In this document: positions 47,216-56,229 of the stretch, one piece after another
Numbering within the stretch: position 1 is the stretch's first letter
Layout: each line of letters begins with the position of its first letter
Source of the DNA: Ruegeria arenilitoris
Lineage (GTDB): Bacteria > Pseudomonadota > Alphaproteobacteria > Rhodobacterales > Rhodobacteraceae
DNA length: 58,105 nt
Direction of reading: 5' to 3'
NCBI RefSeq assembly: GCF_013032445.1
Contig: NZ_WQCA01000019.1
Span: forward strand, 1-58,105
Made by a program: the position numbers and the translations under genes
The notes under the pieces: generated by a model
What the model saw: only the letters and a program-made list of their open reading frames with translations
Databases searched by the model: none
What the model was told of the DNA's origin: nothing

Positions 47216-48355
47216 ATGAGCGCGCTACCCTCCAAAGAGCAATTCGACCGGATTTCCGACGGGTTCAGCCCTGACCCGTCCAACACCCAATCCCTGAAGG
47301 CCGAGGCCTATGTAGATCCGGCGTGGCATCAGGTGGATTTGAACGGAATACTCGCCAAAACGTGGCAATGGGTGTGCCATGTCGAAAAGCTCCGCGCGCC
47401 CGGGTCTTATGTGACGGTAGAGATTGCCAACCGCCCGATTGCAGTGGTGCGCGACCGCGAAGGCGCGCTGCGCGCCTTCTACAACGTCTGCAAACACCGC
47501 GCCCATCACCTGTTGTCTGGCGAGGGCGAAACAACTCGCATCATGTGCCCCTACCACGCCTGGGTCTACAAGCTGGACGGCCAGTTGGTTCGCGCGCCGG
47601 AGACTGAAAGCCTGACCAACTTCAGCACCAAGGAGATCTGCCTGGATCAGGTGCAGGTGGAGGAGTTCGCGGGCTTCATTTATGTCAATCTTGATCCGGA
47701 CGCGCGGCCTCTGCGAGAACTTTCCGGCAATCTGGAGACTGAGATTCGCCACTGGGCACCAGACATCGAAAACCTGACCTTTGGCCACCGCTTGACCTAT
47801 GACATCAAGTCGAACTGGAAGAACGTCGTCGACAATTTCCTCGAATGCTACCACTGCCCGACCGCCCATAAGGACTTCTGCGATCTGGTCGACATGGATA
47901 CCTACAAAGTGACCACCTATGGCATCTATTCCAGCCACATGGCCGAGGCAGGCAAAGGCGCGAACACCGCCTATGACGTGTCGAACGCGACCGTGCGAAC
48001 CCATGCCGTGTGGTGGCTGTGGCCCACAACCTGCCTGATGCGTTATCCGGGGCGGTCGTCGATGATCGTGCTGAACATCATCCCAATTGGACCAGACCGG
48101 ACTCTGGAGACTTATGATTTCTTCCTAGAAACCCCTGAACCGGACGAGGCAGAACTGGAAGCGATCCGCTATCTCGACGAGGTGCTGCAGCGCGAGGATA
48201 TCGACATCGTCGAAAGCGTGCAGCGTGGCATGAGTACACCTGCTTTTACGCAAGGCCGCATCGTGCATGACCCGAACGGCTCGGGCAAATCCGAACACGC
48301 GGTGCATCACTTCCACGGGCTGGTGCTGGACGCCTACGCGCAGGCAGCGCCGTGA
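47216..48355 (+). CDS. Rieske-type oxygenase, CntA/GbcA-like (quaternary amine monooxygenase/demethylase alpha subunit)
   Basis: From ATG 47216, with GGAG 7 nt upstream, the protein has 379 residues. The Rieske [2Fe-2S] ligands are C92-x-H94 and C111-x2-H114 (CKHRAHHLLSG and CPYHAW). The catalytic iron site is NFLECYHCPTAHKDF with E210, H213 and H218. A Glu rather than the usual Asp bridges the two centres, as in CntA, and ECYHC is shared with carnitine (CntA), glycine betaine (GbcA) and proline betaine (Stc2) enzymes. It would remove a methyl group or cleave trimethylamine from a quaternary amine. No reductase partner gene is adjacent. The stop overlaps the betC start. Confidence 0.88.
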   Translation: MSALPSKEQFDRISDGFSPDPSNTQSLKAEAYVDPAWHQVDLNGILAKTWQWVCHVEKLRAPGSYVTVEIANRPIAVVRDREGALRAFYNVCKHRAHHLLSGEGETTRIMCPYHAWVYKLDGQLVRAPETESLTNFSTKEICLDQVQVEEFAGFIYVNLDPDARPLRELSGNLETEIRHWAPDIENLTFGHRLTYDIKSNWKNVVDNFLECYHCPTAHKDFCDLVDMDTYKVTTYGIYSSHMAEAGKGANTAYDVSNATVRTHAVWWLWPTTCLMRYPGRSSMIVLNIIPIGPDRTLETYDFFLETPEPDEAELEAIRYLDEVLQREDIDIVESVQRGMSTPAFTQGRIVHDPNGSGKSEHAVHHFHGLVLDAYAQAAP

Positions 48356-49887
48356 GGCGGCCGAATATCGTTGTGGTCATGGCTGACCAACTGGCGCCGC
48401 ATTTCTGCGGTGCTTACGGCCATCCAACGGTGAAAACGCCCCACATGGACGCACTGGCCGCGCGCGGGATGCGGTTTGATGCAGCGTATTGCAATTCGCC
48501 GCTCTGCGCACCCTCGCGCTTTGCCTTCATGTCCGGGCAATTGATCAGTCGGATCGCAGCCTATGACAATGCAAGCGAGTTTCGCGCCTCGGTGCCCACT
48601 TTTGCGCATTACCTGCAGGCCTTGGGTTACCGCACCTGCCTGTCGGGCAAGATGCATTTCATCGGCCCCGACCAGAAACACGGGTTTCAGGACCGGGTGA
48701 CCACAGACATCTACCCTTCGGACTTCGCCTGGACCCCAGATTGGGAGGCCCCGGACGAGCGCATCGACAAGTGGTATCACAACATGCAGACGGTCAAGGA
48801 AAGCGGCGAGGCCATCGCCACCTTCCAGACCGATTACGATGATGAGGTCGAATTTGCTACCCGCCGCTGGCTGATTGACCGTGGGCGCGACCGGGCTGCG
48901 GGCGATGAGGCTCCGTTCTGTCTGGTCGCCAGTTTCATTCACCCGCATGATCCGTATGTCGCCAAACCGGAATGGTGGAACCTTTATTCGGACGACGACG
49001 TTCCGATGCCAGAATTCACCCTGACGCCCGAGGAACAGGACCCGTTCTCGCGCCGCGTGATGGACGGGATCGAGGCAAGTTATGTCCCTCTGACCGAACA
49101 GGAGGTCCGCCGCGCCCGCCGCGCCTATCTGGCCAATGTCAGTTACTTCGACAGAAAACTGGGCGCGATGGTCAAAACCCTTGATGAGATCGGAGAGCTG
49201 GACAACACCATCGTCATCGTCACCGCCGATCATGGCGACATGCTAGGCGAGCGTGGGCTGTGGTACAAGATGAACTTCTTTGAGCACTCCGCCCGCGTGC
49301 CGCTGATCATGACTGGACCTGGCGTCGCACACGGCGCCGCATCAAACGCCTGCTCACTGCTCGATCTGTTGCCGACATTCGTGGAAATCGCTGGGGGCAG
49401 CAAGGCGATGTTCGGAGAACCCGTGGACGGCCGCTCTCTGATGCCGTTGGCGCGCGGAGAGGTTGATCCTGTGGACGAAGCCATTGGCGAGTATTGCGCT
49501 GAGATGACACCCTACCCTGTCTTCATGATCCGCAGCGGGCCATTGAAATACATCCACTGCGACCCTGACCCGCCCCAGCTGTATGATCTGTCCATTGATC
49601 CACTGGAAAAAAGGAACCGCGCGACGGACCCAGACTACGCGGATCATGCCTCACACTTCGCGACCCGCGTTTCACAGCGCTGGGACAGTGAGAAGCTACG
49701 CTCGGACATCATCGCGACGCAAAAATCCCGCCGCGCCCTGCATGTCGCAATGGAGGCCAATCCGGGGGAAAGCTGGGACTACAACCCGCCACGTGATGCC
49801 TCTCAGGACTATGTGCGCAATCACGTGGACTGGACTGTTGCGGCCAAACGCTATCGCTATCCACCATTGAAGGAAGTCAACGAATGA
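48352..49887 (+). CDS. betC: Choline-sulfatase BetC
   Basis: The 511-residue arylsulfatase-fold hydrolase cleaves choline-O-sulfate to choline and sulfate. C52-A-P-S-R56 is the site converted to formylglycine, ADQL near 11-14 and IVTADHGDMLGERGLWYKMNFFE supply metal ligands, and the tail WDYNPPRDASQDYVRNHVD is the C-terminal extension characteristic of choline-sulfatases. It starts with GTG and overlaps the Rieske gene by 4 bp, and it overlaps the next SDR by 4 bp. Confidence 0.93.
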   Translation: MRRPNIVVVMADQLAPHFCGAYGHPTVKTPHMDALAARGMRFDAAYCNSPLCAPSRFAFMSGQLISRIAAYDNASEFRASVPTFAHYLQALGYRTCLSGKMHFIGPDQKHGFQDRVTTDIYPSDFAWTPDWEAPDERIDKWYHNMQTVKESGEAIATFQTDYDDEVEFATRRWLIDRGRDRAAGDEAPFCLVASFIHPHDPYVAKPEWWNLYSDDDVPMPEFTLTPEEQDPFSRRVMDGIEASYVPLTEQEVRRARRAYLANVSYFDRKLGAMVKTLDEIGELDNTIVIVTADHGDMLGERGLWYKMNFFEHSARVPLIMTGPGVAHGAASNACSLLDLLPTFVEIAGGSKAMFGEPVDGRSLMPLARGEVDPVDEAIGEYCAEMTPYPVFMIRSGPLKYIHCDPDPPQLYDLSIDPLEKRNRATDPDYADHASHFATRVSQRWDSEKLRSDIIATQKSRRALHVAMEANPGESWDYNPPRDASQDYVRNHVDWTVAAKRYRYPPLKEVNE

Positions 49888-50675
49888 TGCTGAAAGGCAA
49901 AACCGCGCTTGTAACCGGCGGGCGAGGAGGGATTGGGCGCGCTATCGTGGCCCGGTTTCTGCGCGAGGGAGCGCGGGTCTATGCCGCCGACCTGACCCCC
50001 GAAGGGTCTCTGGCCGCGCATGACGACGACGGCAGCATCTTTGTCAAACTGAACGTGACACAGGAAGCGGACGCCATTGCGGCTATGGAACAAGTCGCAC
50101 AGGACACGGGCCGGTTGGACATTCTGGTCAACGCCGCAGGGATAGAGATCGAAAAGACCATCGAGGAAACAACACTAGAGGAATGGAACCTGTGCTTCGC
50201 GGTCAACGTCACCGGCACCTTTCTGACCTCGAAACATGCGCTGCCGCTGATGCGGAAGGCAGCGAACAACAGCACGGCGTCGATCATCAATTTCGGCAGC
50301 TATGACGGGTTTATCGCAGATCCCGGTCTCGCCACTTATTGCGCCACAAAAGGCGCGGTTCATGCGCTGACCAAAGCGATGGCCTGCGATCATGGTCCCG
50401 AAGGTATCCGCGTGAACGCCATCTGCCCCGGCTATGTCGACACCCCTATGTTGCAGAGCTTTTTCACCGGTGATGGCTCAGGCGGTGGCGGTAAAACTAT
50501 CGATCAGTTGCAGCAGGCCGTGCGCGATGTGCACCCGATGCGCACCTATGGAACGCCGGACGACATCGCCAATCTGGTCAACTGGCTAGCCTCGGACGAG
50601 GCGCGGTATGCCAGCGGGCAGCTATGGGTTCTGGACGGCGGGCTGAGCGCGCAGGTTCAGCAGATGAAGCTGTGA
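49884..50675 (+). CDS. Short-chain dehydrogenase/reductase (SDR)
   Basis: The 263-residue classical SDR shows TGGRGGIGRA (11-20) for NAD(P) binding, NAAG, the catalytic Tyr/Lys in YCATKGAVHAL and ICPGYVDTPM. An Asp at the end of the second beta strand (YAADLTPEG) suggests NAD preference. The substrate is unknown, but its place in the operon suggests oxidation of a hydroxylated intermediate of quaternary-amine breakdown. Confidence 0.88.
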   Translation: MMLKGKTALVTGGRGGIGRAIVARFLREGARVYAADLTPEGSLAAHDDDGSIFVKLNVTQEADAIAAMEQVAQDTGRLDILVNAAGIEIEKTIEETTLEEWNLCFAVNVTGTFLTSKHALPLMRKAANNSTASIINFGSYDGFIADPGLATYCATKGAVHALTKAMACDHGPEGIRVNAICPGYVDTPMLQSFFTGDGSGGGGKTIDQLQQAVRDVHPMRTYGTPDDIANLVNWLASDEARYASGQLWVLDGGLSAQVQQMKL

Positions 50676-50700
50676 GAATTCCGGGCCGACGGGGGAAGAC

Positions 50701-52119
50701 ATGCAGACAAAGATGCTGATCAAAGGAGAGATGGTCGCCGGCAATGGCGAGGCACTGCCGGTTTTGGACCCGGCCACGGGTGAAACCGTAGCGCAGATGC
50801 CCGAAGCCACGCCTGAACAGGTCGAGGCTGCGACGCGCGCGGCGCATGAGGCGTTTGAAACCTATCGCCTGAGCACGCCCTCTGAACGGGCCGTGTATCT
50901 CAACGCAATTGCCGAAGTGATCGAAGACAACATCGAGGAACTGGCCGAACTGGAGACGCTGGACGTCGGCAAACCCTGGCCCATGGCCCAGGATGAGGAA
51001 ATGCCGCTGACCATCGACACGTTCCGTTTCATGGCTGGTGCCGCGCGTACCATGACCGGATCGGTCGCCGGGGAATACGCGGCGGGCCATACCTCGATGA
51101 TCCGCAAAGATCCAATTGGGCCTGTCGCCTCAATTGCACCGTGGAACTATCCGCTGATGATGGCGGCATGGAAGATCGCAGCCCCGTTGGCGGCGGGCTG
51201 CACCATCGTGATGAAACCTTCCGAGATCACACCTCTGGCGACGTTGCGGCTGGCGGAACTGCTGGCCGATGTGCTGCCCAAGGGCGTGCTGAATGTGGTG
51301 CATGGCCAAGGTGCCTCGGTTGGCGACACACTGATCAACGACCCGCGGATCGAGGGGATTTCGATCACCGGCTCGCCCGCCACCGGGATGGCAGCGATGC
51401 GGGCGGCCTCGAACCAGATTCGCCACGTGCATCTGGAGCTTGGAGGCAAAGCCCCGGTTATCGTTTTCAACGATGCAGACATCGAGGCGGTGGCGGAAAC
51501 AATCCGCTACGGATCATTTTTCAATGCGGGTCAGGACTGCGCCCAGCCCTGCCGGGTGATGGTGCAAGACGGTGTGTACGACAAGCTTGTTACCGCCGTC
51601 TCGGATCAGGTCAGCCAGATCAGGATCGGCGCGCCCAGGGCCGAGGGCGCCGAAATGGGCCCTATCGTATCGGCCCCCCAAAGGGATCGCGTCTCAGGCT
51701 TCGTCGACCGCGCACGTATCAGTTGTGAGATCGCCGTAGGCGGACAGATCGAAGATGGTCCAGGATTTTTCTACCAGCCGACCGTTGTGGCCAATGTCGA
51801 CAACGATGCCGAGATCGCGTGCAGTGAAATCTTTGGCCCGGTCGTCACCTTGTCGCGTTTCTCCGAAGCCGAAGACGCCCTGAGGATCGCCAATGCCGGA
51901 CGCTATGGTCTGGCCTCGTCGGTCTGGACAAAAGACATCTCGACCGCGATGAAAATGACCGCTCAGCTACGGTATGGGATGACCTGGGTGAACACGCATG
52001 GGATGCCTGCAGCGGAAATGCCTTGGGCCGCAATGAAGGGTTCCGGCACCGGCTGTGACATGTCGGTCTATGCGCTGGATGCCTATACCTCAGTGCGGCA
52101 TGTGATGGTGGCACACTGA
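50701..52119 (+). CDS. NAD-dependent aldehyde dehydrogenase (betaine-aldehyde-dehydrogenase-like)
   Basis: The 472-residue enzyme has APWNYP (146-151), the cofactor tract VMKPSEITPLA, the general base E246 (LELGGKAP) and nucleophile C280 (NAGQDCAQPC). The presence of two adjacent Cys (C280, C283) and the gamma-aminobutyraldehyde/betaine-aldehyde-like flow of sequence fit BetB-type enzymes. In this cluster it could oxidise betaine aldehyde formed from choline, but no choline dehydrogenase (betA) is present. It overlaps the next SDR start by 1 bp. Confidence 0.88.
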   Translation: MQTKMLIKGEMVAGNGEALPVLDPATGETVAQMPEATPEQVEAATRAAHEAFETYRLSTPSERAVYLNAIAEVIEDNIEELAELETLDVGKPWPMAQDEEMPLTIDTFRFMAGAARTMTGSVAGEYAAGHTSMIRKDPIGPVASIAPWNYPLMMAAWKIAAPLAAGCTIVMKPSEITPLATLRLAELLADVLPKGVLNVVHGQGASVGDTLINDPRIEGISITGSPATGMAAMRAASNQIRHVHLELGGKAPVIVFNDADIEAVAETIRYGSFFNAGQDCAQPCRVMVQDGVYDKLVTAVSDQVSQIRIGAPRAEGAEMGPIVSAPQRDRVSGFVDRARISCEIAVGGQIEDGPGFFYQPTVVANVDNDAEIACSEIFGPVVTLSRFSEAEDALRIANAGRYGLASSVWTKDISTAMKMTAQLRYGMTWVNTHGMPAAEMPWAAMKGSGTGCDMSVYALDAYTSVRHVMVAH

Positions 52120-52859
52120 TGCGATTGGCTGGGAAACGAGCACTGGTGACCGGTGGCCGCCAAGGTATCGGGCGCGGTATTGCCGAGGCCTTCCTGCGCG
52201 AAGGTGCAACCGTCACGACCTGCGGGCGGGGCCCACGCCCGGATGGGCTGACGGACAGCGTGATTTGGTTTCCGCTGGATGTCACCGACGCCGCCGCTGT
52301 CGAGGAACTGGCGATTGCGACCGACGGGACAGACATTCTGGTTAACAACGCAGGCGTTCAGGTTGAAAAGACGGTGGCCGACAGCACCGACGCCGATTGG
52401 GACGCGGTGATCGGCACCAATTGCCGGGGCGTTTTCAACATGTGCCGCGCCTACATCCCAAGGATGCCCGAAGGCGGATCAATCATCAATATCGGCTCAA
52501 TCTCGGGTCAGGTCGCCGACCCTTCGATGGCGTTGTACAACGCGTCAAAGGCGTTTTTACATGGGTTGACCCGGTCGATTGCGGTGGATCATGGCCCACA
52601 AATTCGCTGCAACGCGATCTGCCCCGGCTGGATCGAAACGGGAATGCTGGACGCCGGTTTCGATCTGGCAACCGACCCCAAGGCCGCGCGGCAGGACGCT
52701 CTGGCCCGCCACGCCACGCGCCGCTTTGGAAGACCCGAGGATATCGCCAGCATGGCGGTCTGGCTGGCTTCGGACGAGGCCGGATTTGCCACCGGTCAAT
52801 TGTTCACCGTGGATGGCGGCCTGACGGCGGCCTCTCCTCTCAGTCCGGGGTTATTCTGA
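52119..52859 (+). CDS. Short-chain dehydrogenase/reductase (second SDR of the cluster)
   Basis: The 246-residue SDR has TGGRQGIGRG (11-20), LVNNAGVQVEK, a Ser/Tyr/Lys triad in IGSISGQVAD and YNASKAFL, and ICPGWIETGM. It is only moderately similar to the first SDR and is separated from it by the aldehyde dehydrogenase gene. The second strand ends in TTCGRGPRP, which suggests NADP rather than NAD. Both SDRs with different cofactor preference in one operon could mean reciprocal redox steps; that is speculative. Confidence 0.87.
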   Translation: MRLAGKRALVTGGRQGIGRGIAEAFLREGATVTTCGRGPRPDGLTDSVIWFPLDVTDAAAVEELAIATDGTDILVNNAGVQVEKTVADSTDADWDAVIGTNCRGVFNMCRAYIPRMPEGGSIINIGSISGQVADPSMALYNASKAFLHGLTRSIAVDHGPQIRCNAICPGWIETGMLDAGFDLATDPKAARQDALARHATRRFGRPEDIASMAVWLASDEAGFATGQLFTVDGGLTAASPLSPGLF

Positions 52860-53785
52860 TGGAGTTCTCACACACCGCCTGCCTAGGCGGCGGCACCATT
52901 GGTGCCAGTTGGGCAGCACTGTTTCTCGCCTCGGGGCGTTCGGTGGCAGTGTTCGATCCAGACCCGGACGTTGAAGGTAAGGTGCGGGCTTATATCGAAA
53001 CCGCTTGGCCCACGATGACCGAGCTCGGGCTGACCGCGCAGGGCGCCCCCGACGCCATCACGTTTCACAGCAGCGCGGCCCAAGCGGTCGAAGGAGCGGC
53101 CTTCGTGCAGGAAAACGTCCCCGAACGCCTGCCGATCAAACACGCCACCTTTGCCGAGATTGAGCCAGCTTTAGCCCCCGATGCCATTGTTGCCAGCTCT
53201 GCCTCGGGGCTGACCCTCAGCCAGATGCAGCCGGGGTGGAACGACCCTGCGCGGTTCGTTCTGGGCCACCCGTTCAACCCTCCGCACCTGATCCCTCTGG
53301 TCGAGGTTCTGGGCAACGCGCGCACCGCCGATGGCGTAGTTGACGCGGCTGAACGTTTCTATCAGGCGGTTGGCAAAACAACGATCCGCCTGCACAAAGA
53401 GGTCCCGGGCCATGTCGCCAACCGCCTTCAGGCCGCGATCTGGCGCGAGGCGATCAGCCTCGTTGTTTCGGGCGTCGCCTCAGTCGAGGATGTGGACAAG
53501 GCCGTCTGGGCCGGACCCGGCCTGCGCTGGGCGGCCATGGGACCGACCATGCTGTTTAACCTTGGCGCAGGTGAAGGCGGGCTGCAGGCTTTCTGCGACC
53601 ATTTTACGGACACATTCAACGGCTGGTGGGACGATCTGGGCCAGGTTCATCTGACCGACGAGGTCACCCGCGTTCTTACGCAGGGGGTCGAGGCCGAAGC
53701 CGCAGGAAAATCCCCGGCCGAACTGGCCCGGTCGCGGGACGCCCTGATTGTCGCCATGCAAAAGTCGGTTGCAGGATTGCGGTAA
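52859..53785 (+). CDS. 3-hydroxyacyl-CoA-dehydrogenase-fold enzyme, L-carnitine dehydrogenase-like
   Basis: The 308-residue protein has an N-terminal Rossmann domain (CLGGGTIGASWAALFL, 8-23; Asp after the second strand in VAVFDPD) and a C-terminal helical dimer domain. VQENVPERLPIK, SSASGLTLSQMQ, GHPFNPPHLIPLVEV and GPGLRWAAMGP are shared with L-carnitine dehydrogenase and related beta-hydroxyacid dehydrogenases. The enzyme would oxidise a beta-hydroxy group, for example on a carnitine-like compound. It is the last gene of the operon. The BKACE and thioesterase genes that usually follow in carnitine catabolism are absent. Confidence 0.85.
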   Translation: MEFSHTACLGGGTIGASWAALFLASGRSVAVFDPDPDVEGKVRAYIETAWPTMTELGLTAQGAPDAITFHSSAAQAVEGAAFVQENVPERLPIKHATFAEIEPALAPDAIVASSASGLTLSQMQPGWNDPARFVLGHPFNPPHLIPLVEVLGNARTADGVVDAAERFYQAVGKTTIRLHKEVPGHVANRLQAAIWREAISLVVSGVASVEDVDKAVWAGPGLRWAAMGPTMLFNLGAGEGGLQAFCDHFTDTFNGWWDDLGQVHLTDEVTRVLTQGVEAEAAGKSPAELARSRDALIVAMQKSVAGLR

Positions 53786-53796
53786 TCGCCGCAGCA

Positions 53797-55116
53797 TCAG
53801 CGCCCGATGATGATATCCGCGCAGAGCCCACCCAGACGCTCGCTCTTGCTCAGTCGCAGCACACCGCCGTGCGCGCGCGCGATATCCGAAACGATGGCAA
53901 GGCCCAGCCCGACACCGGTGCCCTGATTCTGATTGCGCGCCGGATCGAGGCGCGAAAAGGGTTTCACCGCCTCGGATCGTTGTTCCGGTGGAATGCCCGG
54001 CCCGTCATCCTCGACCCGAAAACGAACGGATTTGGGCGTGATCGACAGGCTGACATCAGCACGCTTGCCGTATCGCACCGCGTTTCCGATCAGATTCTCC
54101 ACCGCGCGCCGAATGGCGGTGGGCCGAAGCATGGCCGTCCCCTCGCCTTCAACCGAGATCAAATCGGCCTCATACCCGGCTCGACGCGCATCCTTGACTA
54201 TCTGTTGCAGCAAAGCCTTAGGCTCAACGGTTTCCGGGGCTCCTTCGGCCGCACCTCGCGAGAATTCAAGGAAAGCGTCCAACAGCAACTGCATCTCGTC
54301 AACGTCTTGTTGCAGGGGCGCGGCTTCATCCTCGGGCAGCATCGAAAGGCCCAACTTCAGGCGCGTCAAAGGGGTTCTGAGATCGTGGCTCACCCCCGAC
54401 AACATCATTGTGCGCTGCTCCATCTGGCGCTCAATCCGGGCGCGCATGTCCAGAAAGGCGCTACCCGCCGCACGCACCTCAATGGCCCCGCCCGGCGAAT
54501 ACGGCACTACCCGGCCCCGCCCAAAGGCCTGCGCCGCCTCGGCCAAACGGGTGATCGGACGCAATTGATTGCGCATGTAGAGAAACGAAATAGTGGTCAT
54601 TATGACCGCGAAAAAAAGCATCGTCACGATCAACTGATGCGGAGCTACCGGCGACAGTCGGCGGCGATCAAATGTCAACTGCAACATGCCCAGGTCAGTC
54701 TGCATGTAAACACGGGCCTCTTGTCCGCTGGGTAATGCCACTGTTTCCAAGTCCGGTAACTGAGCCTGCAGATCGTTTTCGACCTGCGGCGCGATGAAAT
54801 CGTACCAGCGGCGGTGCCCGATCACGGGCTCTTCGTGTACACCGAGAAACCGCGCCGTCATTTCCAGTGCCTGCAAATCAGGTTGAACCGCCGTCAGCGC
54901 CTGTTGTTGCGTTTCAGTTGCGTTCACAGCATCAACCACAAGCATTACTTCGCGTGACGCCGCCCGCGTCATTTGCGCGGTAACGTCCTCCAAATGTTTC
55001 TGCAGGAACGCGACACCAACCACCAACAACAGGACGACGACTGGTAGAACCAGTATCAGCGCAGCACGGGCATAAAGGCTGCGCGGCATATAGGGTTTGA
55101 GCCATTGCGTCGACAT
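53797..55116 (-). CDS. Sensor histidine kinase, EnvZ-like
   Basis: The 439-residue kinase has two transmembrane helices (about 17-38 and 160-181) bracketing a 120-residue periplasmic sensor, a HAMP domain (183-235), a HisKA site with H244 in SGVSHDLRTPLTRLK, and a HATPase domain with NLIGNAVRYG, DDGPGIP and GTGVGLGLAIV. The layout matches EnvZ/RstB-type kinases. There is no response regulator next to it in this window, so its partner must lie elsewhere. Confidence 0.92.
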   Translation of the reverse strand: MSTQWLKPYMPRSLYARAALILVLPVVVLLLVVGVAFLQKHLEDVTAQMTRAASREVMLVVDAVNATETQQQALTAVQPDLQALEMTARFLGVHEEPVIGHRRWYDFIAPQVENDLQAQLPDLETVALPSGQEARVYMQTDLGMLQLTFDRRRLSPVAPHQLIVTMLFFAVIMTTISFLYMRNQLRPITRLAEAAQAFGRGRVVPYSPGGAIEVRAAGSAFLDMRARIERQMEQRTMMLSGVSHDLRTPLTRLKLGLSMLPEDEAAPLQQDVDEMQLLLDAFLEFSRGAAEGAPETVEPKALLQQIVKDARRAGYEADLISVEGEGTAMLRPTAIRRAVENLIGNAVRYGKRADVSLSITPKSVRFRVEDDGPGIPPEQRSEAVKPFSRLDPARNQNQGTGVGLGLAIVSDIARAHGGVLRLSKSERLGGLCADIIIGR

Positions 55117-55160
55117 GCGCTAAACCTAACGGGCTGTTACGACAAGAGAAAGAGCACAGA

Positions 55161-56075
55161 ATGCAGGCTCCTGACGATTTCAACCCGCCCGCCGGTCCCG
55201 CCATTGAGCTACAACCGGATCTGCGTCGTATTCTGGCCCCGAATCCTTCGCCCATGACATATCGCGGCACAAATACTTACCTGTTGGGAACCGATGATCT
55301 GGCTGTCATTGATCCAGGGCCGCTTAATGGCGTGCATCTGGAGGCGATTCTGGACGCAGTCCAACCAAACCAGCGCATCAGTCATATTATCGTCACGCAC
55401 AGCCATCTGGACCATTCTCCTTTAGCGCGCCCTCTAGCCGAGCGTACAGGCGCACCTGTCTTGGCTTTTGGTGGCCCCGAAGCGGGGCGCAGCGCGGTGA
55501 TGACCGAACTGGCGCAAGGCGGATTGGTGGGTGGTGGCGAAGGCATCGACACCGCATTTCGTCCGGATATTGAACTACCCGACGGTGCGATAATTGACGG
55601 CGGTAGCTGGCAGCTTGAAGTGATTCACACCCCCGGACATCTTGGCAATCACATCGCTTTGGGCTGGGGCGAGGTTTGTTTCACCGGCGATCACGTCATG
55701 GGATGGGCAAGTTCGCTGGTTTCACCCCCGGACGGAGACCTGACGGATTTCATGGCCGCCTGCCATCGCCTGGCCGCGCGCGACTGGGCAGTTTTTCACT
55801 CAGGACACGGTGCGCCGATTCCCAACCCCGCCGAACGGCTGGAGTGGCTGATTAAACACCGCCTGACACGTGAAGCGCAGATTCTGGCAAAGCTGGAGGA
55901 CCAACCCGGAACAGCCAGAGATCTGGCTGAACGCATTTATGTAGATACCCCAACTGCGCTTCTACCCGCTGCAGAAAGAAACGTTTTAGCGCATCTGATT
56001 GATCTGGTTGGTAAATCCTTAGTGGCAACCGATGAGATTTTATCCTCCTCGGCCCACTTTTATAGACAGAACTGA
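55161..56075 (+). CDS. Metallo-beta-lactamase-fold hydrolase
   Basis: The 304-residue protein has the H80-x-H82-x-D84-H85 motif (VTHSHLDHSP), a further His in TPGHLGNHIAL and Asp in FTGDHVMGW, the full two-zinc set. The C-terminal part (about 222-290) is a winged-helix-like region as in LACTB2/glyoxalase II-like hydrolases. The substrate is unknown; LACTB2 relatives include endoribonucleases and thioesterases. It is divergent from the kinase gene. Confidence 0.88.
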   Translation: MQAPDDFNPPAGPAIELQPDLRRILAPNPSPMTYRGTNTYLLGTDDLAVIDPGPLNGVHLEAILDAVQPNQRISHIIVTHSHLDHSPLARPLAERTGAPVLAFGGPEAGRSAVMTELAQGGLVGGGEGIDTAFRPDIELPDGAIIDGGSWQLEVIHTPGHLGNHIALGWGEVCFTGDHVMGWASSLVSPPDGDLTDFMAACHRLAARDWAVFHSGHGAPIPNPAERLEWLIKHRLTREAQILAKLEDQPGTARDLAERIYVDTPTALLPAAERNVLAHLIDLVGKSLVATDEILSSSAHFYRQN

Positions 56076-56144
56076 GTCCGTCGAACTTTTTTATGAAAAC
56101 GTCACATTCTCCTCTGGACGGCGAAAATTGGGATTGTTATACGC

Positions 56145-56229
56145 CCCTCAGTTCCGGCGTAGCTCAGCGGTAGAGCAGTTGACTGTTAATCAATTGGTCG
56201 TAGGTTCGATCCCTACCGCCGGAGCCAAA
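56145..56229 (+). repeat. 85-bp direct repeat, left copy (covers tRNA-Asn)
   Basis: Positions 56145-56229 are identical to 58021-58105: 8 bp upstream of the tRNA (CCCTCAGT), the whole tRNA and 2 bp after CCA. The right-hand limit is set by the window end, so the repeat could be longer. Confidence 0.95.
56153..56227 (+). tRNA. tRNA-Asn (anticodon GTT), copy 1
   Basis: TCCGGCG pairs with CGCCGGA in the acceptor stem, the anticodon loop CTGTTAA gives GTT, and CCA is encoded. It is identical to the copy at the window end. Confidence 0.96.
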
